A DNA stretch of 23,261 nt from a virus. Location: positions 1 to 23,261 of the IMG/VR virus record IMGVR_UViG_3300047546_000614; one strand, 5' to 3'. The notes beneath the pieces were generated by a model. It searched no databases. It was not told the origin of the DNA and was given only the letters and a program-made list of their open reading frames with translations. Shown here piece after piece: positions 1-8,719 of this stretch (position 1 is its first letter; the number at the start of each line of letters is the position of its first letter). The position numbers and the translations under genes were made by a program.

Positions 1-1074
1 CAGGTGTCCGGTCGCAACCAGGCCGCGTACCACGTCCCTGGCCAGCCCATCCTGGGTGACACCAGCCCGGTGAGCTCCAGCGACCGCAACGAGTACATCA
101 TCAACCTGGACGGCCTGCTGGTCGCCAGCGATGTGATCTACGAACTCGACGAGCTGAAGAACTACGTCGATGTGCGGCAGGACACCACTCATCAGCTGGG
201 GCAAGCCCTGGCCCGTGAGTGGGATGCCCGCGCCGCCCGCGTGATTTACGGCGCCGCCAAGACGACCACCGAGCCGCTGAACTCGGCCGGCGCGGTTGTC
301 ACCGGCAGCATTGCCACCACCACCCTCACGGTCACGGCTGTCACCAGCGGTCGCCTGGTGGTGGGGCAGACGATCAGCGGCACTGGCGTCACCGCCGGCA
401 CCACGATCGTTGCCCAGCTCACCCAGACGAGTGGTGATGCGGCCGGCCTGCGCGGCACCTATCAGGTGAGCGCGTCGCAGACCGTGGCTTCAACCACGAT
501 CACGGCGGTGGGCGGCCCCAGCGCCGGCCGCACCGGCCAGTCGCGCACCTTGAGCGGCACCTATCTGAGCGGCACCAACAATGCCCGAGGCGACGAGCTG
601 ATCGCTGCAATCTCGGGCCTGAAGGTGTCCATGCAGAACAAGGACGTGCCAACCGACGACCTGATCGCCGTGGTTCCTCCGGCCGAGTACGACTCGCTGC
701 TTGACAGCACCCGTGCGATCAACGCCGATTACAACGGCGCTGGCGGCGGCAATGGCACCTTTGCCGATGGCCGCATCCTGCGGGTCAAGGGCATCCCGGT
801 GCACGCGAGCAACCACGTCACCCAGGCTGCTTACACCAACACGACCTACGACAAGAACACTGATTACCAGCAGGATCTGTCGAAGTGCCGTGGCATCGTG
901 TTTCACCGTGATGCGATCGGTGTTCTCACCCTTCGCAACATCGGCCTGCAGATCACGCCCACCGGGGGCGACTTCAACATCATGTACCAGGCCCACCTGT
1001 TTGTCGCTCGCATGGCGATCGGCATGGCGAAGCTCCGGCCCGAATGTGCCGGCGTGATCGAACTGCCGTAATCT
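1..1074 (+). CDS. Major capsid protein, T7 gp10-like (5' truncated by window edge)
   Basis: Forms the icosahedral head shell. The reading frame is open to the first base, and the residues around position 4 ([13 protein letters not shown]) align with an internal part of T7 gp10 (GRTQAAYLAPGE). The GTG at position 4 is therefore internal and the true start lies upstream. Other gp10-like stretches are [18 protein letters not shown] (T7 has a similar IDGLLTADVLIYDIED), YDVR/YVDVR-type text near residue 56, and the C-terminal [19 protein letters not shown] (T7: YAMGHGGLRPEAAG). Counting from the GTG at 4, residues about 98-170 are a Thr/Val/Gly-rich beta-module (TGSI..., [10 protein letters not shown]) that T7 gp10 does not have at this place; a similar module occurs in the tail fibre. 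The gene ends with TAA and is followed by a strong terminator, as gene 10 is in T7. Capsid identity is secure from sequence similarity; the role of the inserted module is unknown. Confidence 0.93.
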
Positions 1075-1111
1075 GCAATCGGCCTGCAGAGGCCGGCGTC
1101 TGGGACGAGGG

Positions 1112-1135
1112 GCCCCGGGAGACCGGGGCTTTTTT
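1112..1135 (+). terminator. Rho-independent terminator after the capsid gene
   Basis: A perfect 7-bp GC stem (GCCCCGG at 1112-1118 and CCGGGGC at 1123-1129) closes a GAGA tetraloop and is followed at once by six T residues (1130-1135). It lies about 40 bp after the capsid stop codon. T7 has its late terminator T-phi at the same place, between genes 10 and 11, where partial termination keeps capsid mRNA more abundant than tail mRNA. The same role is inferred here. Confidence 0.9.
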
Positions 1136-1150
1136 GTGCCCACCGATAGC

Positions 1151-1178
1151 ATGAGCTCAGCACCCATGCAGAGAGCTG
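1151..1178 (+). promoter_or_regulatory. Conserved box upstream of gp11, candidate phage promoter or leader element
   Basis: The stretch ATGA...GCACCCATGCAGAG starting at 1151 closely matches the one before the tail fibre at 17538. GCACCC begins exactly 19 bases before the start codon in both places, and the only difference within the 14-base core GCACCC(A/G)TGCAGAG is one base. It lies just after the capsid terminator, where a new promoter would be useful. The core contains GCACCC, which from memory also occurs in the promoter of the cyanophage Syn5 RNA polymerase. A purely translational role (GCAGAG as a weak ribosome binding site) cannot be excluded. Confidence 0.4.
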
Positions 1179-1835
1179 ATGGGCATCGCCAATCAGGCCG
1201 TCACCCCAGGGCGCACCACGCTGCTCGATGCGGTGAACGTCTGCCTGCAGAACATCGGCGAGCAGCCGGTCAACAGCCTGGAGACGCAGCAGGTGGCCGA
1301 GGCGGCCCTGGCTGAACGCACCCTGCTGGAGTTCCACAAAGAGGGGCAGACCCGCGGCTGGAGTTGGAACAGCGAAAGCGGCTACGAGTTCTTCACCGAT
1401 CAGGCCAGCGGCCAGATGCTGGTGCCGACCAATCTGGTCAGCTGGTCGCCGGATCCCTACCAGTGGGCCGGGCGGTTTCAGCTCCGTGGTCAGCGCGTCT
1501 ACGACCTGGAGAAGCACAGCTATCAGCTGTCCGGCATCAACAGCCTCACCGCCGATGTGGTGTGGCTGCTGCCCTGGGACGACAGCCCCGAGGCCTACAA
1601 CCGCTGGACCACGATCCGCGCCGCCCGGGTGTTTTCCGACCGGGTGCTCGGTTCCGATTCCGTGTTCCGGTTCACGGCGGTGGATGAGCAGCAGGCGTTG
1701 ATTGAGCTGCAGCGAGTGGAGATGGAACAGGCCGCGCCCAACAGCATCACCGGCGGCCCTGGCATCGCCCCCTTCCCGACCTACTCGCCAGCACTCGGCC
1801 TGCTCGGCCGCCGGGGAGGACTGCTGCGTGGCTGA
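1179..1835 (+). CDS. Tail tubular protein A, T7 gp11-like
   Basis: Forms the ring that joins the portal to the tail nozzle (adaptor or gatekeeper) in T7-like podoviruses. The 218-residue product is close in length to T7 gp11 (196). It carries the family signature LLDAVNVCLQNIGEQPVNSLE near residues 15-35, then TRGWSWN (T7: SRGWTFN), a central ...YQWAGRFQLRGQRVYDLE segment, and a C-terminal AARVFSDRVLGSDSV (T7: ASRQFNNRFFGAPEV). The ATG at 1179 is the only start that keeps the whole conserved N-terminus. Ribosome binding is weak (AGAG just upstream). The gene overlaps the start of gp12 by 8 bp, consistent with translational coupling. Confidence 0.93.
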   Translation: MGIANQAVTPGRTTLLDAVNVCLQNIGEQPVNSLETQQVAEAALAERTLLEFHKEGQTRGWSWNSESGYEFFTDQASGQMLVPTNLVSWSPDPYQWAGRFQLRGQRVYDLEKHSYQLSGINSLTADVVWLLPWDDSPEAYNRWTTIRAARVFSDRVLGSDSVFRFTAVDEQQALIELQRVEMEQAAPNSITGGPGIAPFPTYSPALGLLGRRGGLLRG

Positions 1836-4596
1836 TCTCGTCAGCTCGACCATCCCCAACCTGATCCAGGGGGTCAGCCAGCAGCCTGATGCGCAGCGGG
1901 ATCCATCCCAGGGCGAGATCCAGATCAACGCGGTCTCGTCGCTGACCGACGGCCTGCGCAAGCGGGACGGGTCCCGCGCCATCGCCCGGCTCTCCACCAG
2001 CTCCCTGGGCGATGTGCTGTTCCACCAGATCCTCAGGGATGCCGACGAGCAGTACCTGGTAGCGATCGCCAAGACGGCGATCCGGGTGTTTGAGCTGGAT
2101 GGCACTGAGCGCACCGTCACGGCGCCCTACGGCTACGGCTACCTCTCCACGGTGGTGAGCGCCCGCTCTGACATCCGCGCCGCCTCGATCGCGGATTACA
2201 CCTTCATCAGCAACACCAAGCGGGTGCCGGCGATGAAGACCGCCCTGGCCCCGGCGGTGGCGCGGCCGGCCGCCCATGAGGCGCTGGTGTGGGTGAAGGC
2301 CGCCAACTACGGCCAGCGCTACACGGTCAACGTCAACGGCCAGCAGGTCACGGTGACCACGGCAGTGGCGCCGGTGGTGGTGAGTGGCACCACGACCACC
2401 GAGAACCGGATCTCTGCCGCCGAGATCGCCAGCCAGATCCGCGGCGCCCTGCTGGGCGGGGCGGCCACGGCGCTGACGCTGGTGGGCTCCGCCACCACCC
2501 TGAACGGCACGGTCAGCAACGTGGCCACCAGCACCGATGAGGGCGGCAGCGGGCTGACGGTGAACGTAACCGGCAACGGCACCGTGATCACTGCCGTGGC
2601 GATCGGCAACGCCGCCGGTACGGCCTACCGATCCGGCGACAAGGTGTACGTCGCCCGCAGCCTGCTGCAGGGCGGCACTGATGCCACGCCGGTGCAGGTG
2701 GCCACGATCAACACGGCGGCGGCCGGGCCCCTCACGGGGGTCTCGATCGCCCGCAGCGGATCGGTGCTGCACCTCACCAGTAGCAACGCGATCACGATCA
2801 GCGCCACCGATGCCCGGGCCAATGCGGACATCACGGCGATCCTGACCAGCGTGCAGGCGTTCACCGAGCTGCCAACGATCGCGCCGCAGGGCTACCAGGT
2901 GGAGATCATCGGCGACCCGGGCAACAAGTTCGATGGCTATTACGTCCAGTTCGTGCCCCGCAGCGGCACGTTTGGAGAGGGCAGCTGGCAGGAGACGGTG
3001 AGCCCCGGCGTCGAGTACATGATCGACGAAACCACGATGCCGCACCTGTTGATCCGGCTGGCCAACGGCACCTTCTATTTCGGTCCGGCCAACCTCACCG
3101 TCCAGGGCGGCACCGTGATTCCAGCGTGGGGGAATCGCACAACTGGCGATTACGAAACTGCGCCGGATCCCAGTTTCATTGGCTATCCAATCCAGGACGT
3201 TTTCATCTACAAGAACCGTCTGGGCTTCCTGGCGGATGAGAACGTGATCCTGAGCCGCACCCGCGACTTTTTTGAGTTCTTCCCTGAAACCGTCACGGCG
3301 GTGCTCGACACCGATCCGATTGACATCACCGCCAGCAACAACCGAGTTGCCGTGCTGCGCTATGCGGTGCCGTACCAGGATGAGCTGATCATCTTCTCGG
3401 ATCAGATTCAGTTCCGCTTCAACGCAGCCGAGACGGTGCTGACGCCAGCGACTGCGCAAATCACGGTGCTCACGCAGTACGAGATCGATCCCGACTGCCG
3501 GCCTGTCCCCGTCCAGGGCACCATCATCTTCTGCCAGGCCAATGGCCAATGGAGCCAGTTTCGTGAGTTCAGCGTGCGCGGCGTTGGCACCGCTCTCACG
3601 GCTGACGCCAGTGATCTGACGGTCTACGTCAGCAGCTACGTTCCATCCGAAGTCTTCCGCATTGTTGCCAACGACACCGGCAATGTGTGGTTTGCTCTAT
3701 CCGGCAAGACCGGCTATCAAAATCGCATCTACGTCTACAAATACTTCTACCGCAATAGTGGCAGCGGCCCCGAGCGAATCCAGAACAGCTGGAGCTATTG
3801 GCAGCTCAGTGGTGCCGCCAGCATCCTCTCGCTCCTGTGCGTCCGCGAGACGCTTTACCTGCTGACGCAGTACGGCAGCGAGGTCTGGCTGGAAGCGGTG
3901 TCGGCGGCCGACCGCGCTGGCGGCCAGGCGCCCGCCCCCTATCAGCCGCTGCTCGATCGGCGGGTCAGCACCACCACCGACACCCCGACCGCCATCCGCG
4001 TCGCCGCCGGCACCTACAACGCCACGACCAACACCACCACCTGGACGCTGCCCTACACGATCGCGGCGCCGACGCAGGCCTGGAGCCAGTTTGCGGCCGG
4101 CGTCGATGGCGGCGTGCTGCTGGCAGAGGCAAGCAGCGGCACCACGCTCACCGCTCGGGGCAACTGGTCTGCGGCGCCGGTGGTCTTCGGGGAGCTCTAC
4201 CTGTTCCGCTACCGGTTCACCCGGTTCAAGCTCTACCAGGAGGCCAATGGCGGCCGGGTGGCCAACAACACGATGCGGACGCAGGTGCGTCACGCCAAGC
4301 TCCGCTATCACAGCACCCGCTACTTCGAGGCCTGGGTGACGGCCGAGCGGCGCGAGCCGGCCATGTACGGCTTCGGCGGCATCGTGCTCGGCTCGCGCCT
4401 GTCGCAGCTCGGCAGCAACATCAGCAACGACATCGATGTGGCGACGCCCCGCTACATGGAAGGCGTGTTCCAGATCCCGATCATGAGCCGGGGCGAGAAC
4501 GCGATCGTCGAGCTGCGCAACAACACGGCGGCCCCCTGCCAGTTCTCCAGCTGCGACTGGGTGGGCCTGTTGACCGGCCAGGCCAGGAGCCTCTGA
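1828..4596 (+). CDS. Tail tubular protein B (tail nozzle), T7 gp12-like
   Basis: Forms the tail nozzle of the short tail. The start is taken as GTG at 1828, because GGGGAGGA lies 7 bases upstream and the protein then begins MADLVSSTIPNLIQGVSQQPDAQR, matching the T7 gp12 N-terminus (SQSIKNLKGGISQQPD). The frame is open further upstream, but that part is an out-of-frame reading of gp11. The product is 922 residues, longer than T7 gp12 (794). Family features include SLTDGLRKRDGS near residue 45, ELPTIAPQGYQVEIIG near 348-363 with GYYVQFVPRSG soon after, FIYKNRLGFLADENVILSRTRDFFEFFP near 461-488, and IFSDQIQFRF near 522. Residues about 241-295 look like an extra beta-rich module of a type I recall from other cyanophage structural proteins, which may account for much of the added length. 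Its stop overlaps the next start as ATGA (4594-4598). Confidence 0.93.
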   Translation: MADLVSSTIPNLIQGVSQQPDAQRDPSQGEIQINAVSSLTDGLRKRDGSRAIARLSTSSLGDVLFHQILRDADEQYLVAIAKTAIRVFELDGTERTVTAPYGYGYLSTVVSARSDIRAASIADYTFISNTKRVPAMKTALAPAVARPAAHEALVWVKAANYGQRYTVNVNGQQVTVTTAVAPVVVSGTTTTENRISAAEIASQIRGALLGGAATALTLVGSATTLNGTVSNVATSTDEGGSGLTVNVTGNGTVITAVAIGNAAGTAYRSGDKVYVARSLLQGGTDATPVQVATINTAAAGPLTGVSIARSGSVLHLTSSNAITISATDARANADITAILTSVQAFTELPTIAPQGYQVEIIGDPGNKFDGYYVQFVPRSGTFGEGSWQETVSPGVEYMIDETTMPHLLIRLANGTFYFGPANLTVQGGTVIPAWGNRTTGDYETAPDPSFIGYPIQDVFIYKNRLGFLADENVILSRTRDFFEFFPETVTAVLDTDPIDITASNNRVAVLRYAVPYQDELIIFSDQIQFRFNAAETVLTPATAQITVLTQYEIDPDCRPVPVQGTIIFCQANGQWSQFREFSVRGVGTALTADASDLTVYVSSYVPSEVFRIVANDTGNVWFALSGKTGYQNRIYVYKYFYRNSGSGPERIQNSWSYWQLSGAASILSLLCVRETLYLLTQYGSEVWLEAVSAADRAGGQAPAPYQPLLDRRVSTTTDTPTAIRVAAGTYNATTNTTTWTLPYTIAAPTQAWSQFAAGVDGGVLLAEASSGTTLTARGNWSAAPVVFGELYLFRYRFTRFKLYQEANGGRVANNTMRTQVRHAKLRYHSTRYFEAWVTAERREPAMYGFGGIVLGSRLSQLGSNISNDIDVATPRYMEGVFQIPIMSRGENAIVELRNNTAAPCQFSSCDWVGLLTGQARSL

Positions 4597-5042
4597 TGAA
4601 CTGGTCTGATCCGACAACTGCAAGGGTGCAGCGCATTGCGAGAATGCTGCGATACCAGGACCGTCTGGAAGTGCTCTACAGCCACGGGATCACGGGGGAG
4701 GATGCAGTGCTCTCCAGCTGGCGCAACGCTGAAATCTGTCGTTGCATAGATGGAGATGACGGCGCAGCTGTGGGGATCTGTGGAGTCACGCGAGGGCGAA
4801 CGATCTGGCTGCTCGGCACCGATGAACTGCTGGCCACCGCCAGCCACCGCCGCCAGTTCCTGCGCGGCGCCCGCCGCTGGGTCGATGGCCTGATGGCTGA
4901 TCACCCGCTGCTGGAGAACTGGGCGCTCTGGAGCAACCGAGACACGCTGCGCTGGCTGGAGTGGCTCGGCTTCACGATCGACACCCCCCAGCCGATGGGC
5001 CGCAGCGCCCAGCTGTTCGCGCATTTCTGGAGGGCAGCCTGA
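4596..5042 (+). CDS. T7 gp13-like protein (DUF2833-type)
   Basis: A 148-residue protein at the gene 13 position, between gp12 and gp14. T7 gp13 has 138 residues and is needed for assembly of the virion core. Shared layout: an N-terminal segment about position or location (LEVLYSHGITGEDAVLSSW), a short glycine-rich beta segment (DGAAVGICGV) followed by TIWLLGTDELL (T7: CWFVTSDQVW), a helix RRQFLRGARRWVDGLM, then NWALWSNRDTLRWLEWLGF (T7: NYVWVGNTSHIRFLKTIGA). This resembles a small acetyltransferase-like fold, but no enzymatic activity is claimed. The ATG at 4596 overlaps the gp12 stop and the TGA at 5040-5042 overlaps the next ATG, so all three genes are probably translationally coupled. Confidence 0.8.
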   Translation: MNWSDPTTARVQRIARMLRYQDRLEVLYSHGITGEDAVLSSWRNAEICRCIDGDDGAAVGICGVTRGRTIWLLGTDELLATASHRRQFLRGARRWVDGLMADHPLLENWALWSNRDTLRWLEWLGFTIDTPQPMGRSAQLFAHFWRAA

Positions 5043-5899
5043 TGGTTGTCATCAATCCACTCAGCCTTTCAATCGCAACTGGCGCCGCGCAGGGCCTGCT
5101 CGGCGTGCTTGGAGCTGGCGCCGAGAACGCTGCCGCCAAGCAGGACTACGCCAACCGGACCGCATTCCAGAACGCGAACACGCAGTTTGCGCGGTGGCAG
5201 GCGGGCTTCAACGCGCGAGTGGCCGATGCCAATGCCCAGTACAACTACTGGCAGGAGACGGTCAACTACAACCAGAACCTGGCCTACACCCGCAGCCTGC
5301 GCAACTACGAAACGCTGCAGGCGATTGCCCAGGCGGATGTTGTCGGCCAGACCCGTGCGGCGGCCGGCGCCGCCTTCATGGGCGATAGCCAGGCGATCAG
5401 TCAGCAGGCCGCCGAAGCGTCAATGCGCGAAGCGGTGGCACTGCAGCAGTACCAGGTGGCAGCGCTCAAGGCCCGCAGTCGGGTCACGGCTGCAGGCCAG
5501 GAAGGCGCATCGATTGATCGGCTGATCAACGACTACGTGCGCCAGGTGGGCGACTACCAGGCGATTCAGGCGATCAACGAAGGATTCCGCACCCGCCAAT
5601 ACAGCCGCGAACAGGCGGCCCAGGTGGCGAACTATCTGAGTCGATACAACTCCCAGCAGTTCTATCAGGAGCGCCCCTACATGGAGCCGATTGCGCCATT
5701 CGCGCCCCTGCCGGCCCTGCTGCAGGCGCCCGAGCCAACCATGACAGGTTCCGGTCCGAGCGGCGGTGCTGCGGCCCTGCGGATCGGCTCGGCGCTGATG
5801 GGCGGCGTCAGCGCCGGCATCCAGACCTACTCGACCCTGAAGCCCCTGGCGGGCAGCAACCCGAAGCCGGCACCGACCCCGGCAGCGAAAGGTAGCTGA
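5042..5899 (+). CDS. Internal virion protein, T7 gp14-like
   Basis: A 285-residue protein in the gene 14 position. In T7, gp14 is part of the internal core and is ejected to form the outer-membrane channel. The start ATG at 5042 overlaps the gp13 stop and is preceded by GGAGGGCAGC. The N-terminus (PLSLSIATGAAQGLLGVLGAGAENA) is hydrophobic and glycine/alanine rich. Residues about 35-190 are Gln/Ala/Asn-rich helix with many aromatic residues (NAQYNYWQETVNYNQNL, LQAIAQADVVGQTRAA), as in other gp14-like proteins. The C-terminus is Pro/Gly/Ala rich. It is longer than T7 gp14 (196). Assignment rests on position, composition and general pattern rather than on a catalytic motif. Confidence 0.72.
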   Translation: MVVINPLSLSIATGAAQGLLGVLGAGAENAAAKQDYANRTAFQNANTQFARWQAGFNARVADANAQYNYWQETVNYNQNLAYTRSLRNYETLQAIAQADVVGQTRAAAGAAFMGDSQAISQQAAEASMREAVALQQYQVAALKARSRVTAAGQEGASIDRLINDYVRQVGDYQAIQAINEGFRTRQYSREQAAQVANYLSRYNSQQFYQERPYMEPIAPFAPLPALLQAPEPTMTGSGPSGGAAALRIGSALMGGVSAGIQTYSTLKPLAGSNPKPAPTPAAKGS

Positions 5900-5901
5900 C
5901 C

Positions 5902-8715
5902 ATGGCGCGAGAAGACCTCCCGCTCAACCAGATCGCACCGGCGGCCAGGCCTGTTGATGCCTTTGTGCAGCCGGCGGTGCAGCGCCCGGCGGCGCCGGCA
6001 GAGCTGAAGCTGATGCCGAACCCCAGTGGCATCCAGCTGATCGGCCAATCGTCTGGCGGCAGCGTTGAGGGCGTCAACCAACTGGCGGAACTGGCCGGGG
6101 CCCTGGCGCCATTCAGCAGGCAGCTGATGGAGCTTGCCGGAGGCGGAGTGAAGCTCTACGCCAGCTCCGAATACGAGAAGGGCCAGAACGAAGCCATGCG
6201 AGCAACCGTGCTCGCCAACCAGCAGATGCTGGCCACGGCCAGCGAATACGCCGCCGAGAACCGCCGTCTCGACAAGGTGGATCCGGTTGCGGCCCTGATG
6301 ATGGATCGGGTCAACCCGTTCCGCCAAGGGGGGCGCCAGAACGCGCTTACCCGCGTGGCGGGGAACGAGATCTTGCCGGCTGTGATGAAGGCCTACGGGT
6401 CGATTACAGGCGTGGCTGAGCTTGAGCTGGGGCATCCCTTGCTGAAGCAGACCGCCGCCCAGGCCATTCAGGGGGTCATGCAGCGCTACGGGATCGACGC
6501 CGGATCGCCCGGCTTCATCGAGAACGTCCTGCCGCAGATCAGCCAGGCGGAATCGAGGATCTTTGAGCGGCATGAGCAGGATCACGTCGGCCGCCTTAAG
6601 GACACTGCCTGGCGCGATGCAGCGCTGGAAGTGACCAGCATTTATGACAAAGCGAGAGAGAGCGGTGTCGTTGAGTGGACTGAGTTTGACCCCGTGACGG
6701 GGCAGGAGATCAGAAAAACGGCGAAGCTGGGCGAAGACCGTGCCAAGTGGGAGCGCGGGGTTCAGATTCTTGCTGGCCAAGTTGCGAAGCGTCTTGCGGA
6801 CGCCACTGGTATTACAGGAGAAACGACAGAGCTACAGGGCAGGATGTTCACGAGGCTTGCGCAAATGGCAGGCCACGCTGGCAATACCGAGCTCGCAAGG
6901 ATCCTGTATCGCACGCCAGTAGGACTGGCTGATAAAAACGGCAGAAGGCCGGCAGCTGGCGAATACTTCGGGATCGAAATGTATGAAGGCGCCTACGAGA
7001 TCGAACAGAAAAGGTGGCAGGACCGTCAACGCTCTATTGAGCGTGGTGTTGAAGACTTCAAGTCGGAGCTTGCGGTCGAAACTCAAGGACTGCCTGATGG
7101 CCCTGATCGCGGCGCTGCGATTGCGCGGCTGATCGAGAAGTATGTGGGCCTCAAGATTCCGCGATCGGAACTGGTTGAGGCTGCCGGCAGCATGAGCACC
7201 ACGCTCGACAGCGTGGCGGGGCGCAGCTTCGACTCGTCGCAGATGGACAGCCTGCTGCGCAGCTTCCAGGCCCGTGTCGGCGCGGAGTGGGATGCGACGG
7301 TGGCCGATCAAGAGTTCAATCGATTGCTCCCAACGGTGGCGCCGCAGGAGCGCGGGGCATTCAGCGAGCGCTACGCCGCCATTCGCCGCATCAAAGAGAA
7401 CGAGAAGAACGACATCCCGAGCAATCTGATCAACCCACTGATACACGCCAAGATCAAGAGCGGCCTGCGCTGGGCCTACCCCGACAACGTGACTGAAGCC
7501 TCGCTTCGCGGGGCTGACATCAGCGCAATGATGGCGTGGGGCGATGCCGACGTTGCCAAATCCGCGCAGCTGCAGCTCAGCGCCTACACCCGGCATGTTG
7601 TCGCCAGGCTGCGGGAGGCGGAATCGCGTAAGGGCGAAAAGCTCAACACCGATGAAATCCTCAGGATTACAACTGACGCCCTGGCGGAATACGGCACCAA
7701 GAACAAAGAGATGTTCAATGACCTGTTCCCCGGCTCCGCCCAGACCGACACGCCATCCGTTGGCGGCCGGGCGAGGCCACCCGCTACGACGCCGCGACCG
7801 GCTAGTGGGACGCCGCCCACCCCTGGCGGCCAGCGCCCGATGCCGGCGGTGTTCCCCTCCGGCCAGCTCGACAACATCCCAAACCGCAGCGAGCGCCTGA
7901 GAAACGGCGAGCCGGTGTTGGCGCTGCCCAGCCTGCAGGAAGAGATCGCCAGGATCTACAACGGTCAACGGCCGAGCGCTGCGGTGATTCGCGCCGCCCG
8001 TGATGCTGGCTTCGGCAGCAATGTGGGCAAATGGCTGCTGCGCGAGGCCGGCAACTACGACTCCTACGACCTGGATCCGCAGGTGCGGCAGAAGCTGTTG
8101 CGCAGCAGCAATGACGCCGCTGGCGTCGCTGGCGCCACTCAGGTGGCGGCGGCTCCCCCGTCGCCGGTCCAGCAGCTTGGCAGCTGGTGGCTGAACGTCT
8201 TGACCGGCGCGAGCCCCTCCTACGCCGGCACCCTTTCGTCCATGCGAGGAGGCGGCCGGAATGGCACAGGCCCTTTTTCGGATAGCCCGGTGGCAAGCAT
8301 CGGCGACATCAACATGACGAGATTGCGCACTGTGATTGTTGGCAAGGAGAGCGGCGGCAGCTTCTCCGCCGTCAACCCTGATTCCGGTGCGCTTGGCTAT
8401 GGCCAAGTGATGCCTTACAACGTGGGCCCATGGACCCAGGAGCACTATGGGCGCCGTCTGACGCCTGAGCAGTTCCTGGCCAGCCGAGAGGCCCAGCTGG
8501 CGGTTGTGAATGGTCAGCTGGCCAAGATCGTGCGCCAGCAGCAGGCCGCTGGCTATCGCGGCGATGTCGCAATCCGCCGCGCCGCCGCTATTTGGTACAG
8601 CGGCAACGGCAACCTTTACGACGACAACAGGCCGCAGTATTACAAAGGTCGACGATACCCGTCGATCCGCGAATACACGCTCGACATTCTCAATAGCTAC
8701 AAGCGAGGAGGCTGA
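5902..8715 (+). CDS. Internal virion protein, gp15-like, with C-terminal lytic transglycosylase domain
   Basis: A 937-residue virion core protein candidate. Residues about 1-600 are mainly helical, with repeated charged segments and a Gln/Ala-rich N-terminal part, fitting the gp15 role as a periplasmic tube protein in T7. Residues about 610-650 are a Pro/Thr/Gly linker. Residues about 800-937 form a soluble-lytic-transglycosylase (SLT) domain: catalytic Glu816 in GKESGG, then NPDSGALGYGQVMP at 825-838, and the distal AAAIWYSGNGN and YPSIREYTLDILNSY. This domain cuts peptidoglycan so the ejection tube can cross the wall. In T7 the equivalent domain is at the N-terminus of gp16, so its place here is shifted. 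The ATG at 5902 follows the gp14 stop by 2 bases. The gp15 label is by position; the SLT call is from sequence. Confidence 0.82.
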   Translation: MAREDLPLNQIAPAARPVDAFVQPAVQRPAAPAELKLMPNPSGIQLIGQSSGGSVEGVNQLAELAGALAPFSRQLMELAGGGVKLYASSEYEKGQNEAMRATVLANQQMLATASEYAAENRRLDKVDPVAALMMDRVNPFRQGGRQNALTRVAGNEILPAVMKAYGSITGVAELELGHPLLKQTAAQAIQGVMQRYGIDAGSPGFIENVLPQISQAESRIFERHEQDHVGRLKDTAWRDAALEVTSIYDKARESGVVEWTEFDPVTGQEIRKTAKLGEDRAKWERGVQILAGQVAKRLADATGITGETTELQGRMFTRLAQMAGHAGNTELARILYRTPVGLADKNGRRPAAGEYFGIEMYEGAYEIEQKRWQDRQRSIERGVEDFKSELAVETQGLPDGPDRGAAIARLIEKYVGLKIPRSELVEAAGSMSTTLDSVAGRSFDSSQMDSLLRSFQARVGAEWDATVADQEFNRLLPTVAPQERGAFSERYAAIRRIKENEKNDIPSNLINPLIHAKIKSGLRWAYPDNVTEASLRGADISAMMAWGDADVAKSAQLQLSAYTRHVVARLREAESRKGEKLNTDEILRITTDALAEYGTKNKEMFNDLFPGSAQTDTPSVGGRARPPATTPRPASGTPPTPGGQRPMPAVFPSGQLDNIPNRSERLRNGEPVLALPSLQEEIARIYNGQRPSAAVIRAARDAGFGSNVGKWLLREAGNYDSYDLDPQVRQKLLRSSNDAAGVAGATQVAAAPPSPVQQLGSWWLNVLTGASPSYAGTLSSMRGGGRNGTGPFSDSPVASIGDINMTRLRTVIVGKESGGSFSAVNPDSGALGYGQVMPYNVGPWTQEHYGRRLTPEQFLASREAQLAVVNGQLAKIVRQQQAAGYRGDVAIRRAAAIWYSGNGNLYDDNRPQYYKGRRYPSIREYTLDILNSYKRGG

Positions 8716-8719
8716 ACCA

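Noticed and set aside
709-720. GCACCCGTGC string inside the capsid gene, like the candidate promoter box
   Set aside because: It is within coding sequence, lacks the following AGAG and is not placed before a gene, so chance in GC-rich DNA is the simplest explanation.
1702-1827. Longer N-terminal extension of tail tubular protein B
   Set aside because: It rereads the gp11 coding sequence in another frame, and the GTG at 1828 has a strong ribosome binding site and a T7-like N-terminus.
1747-3549. 600-residue minus-strand open frame
   Set aside because: Shadow of tail tubular protein B; composition is Arg/His/Gly rich, as expected for the antisense of GC-rich coding DNA.
8510-8719. Upstream extension of the giant polyvalent ORF
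   Set aside because: It overlaps the SLT domain of gp15 in another frame; GTG 8720 with AGGAGG upstream is a much better start.
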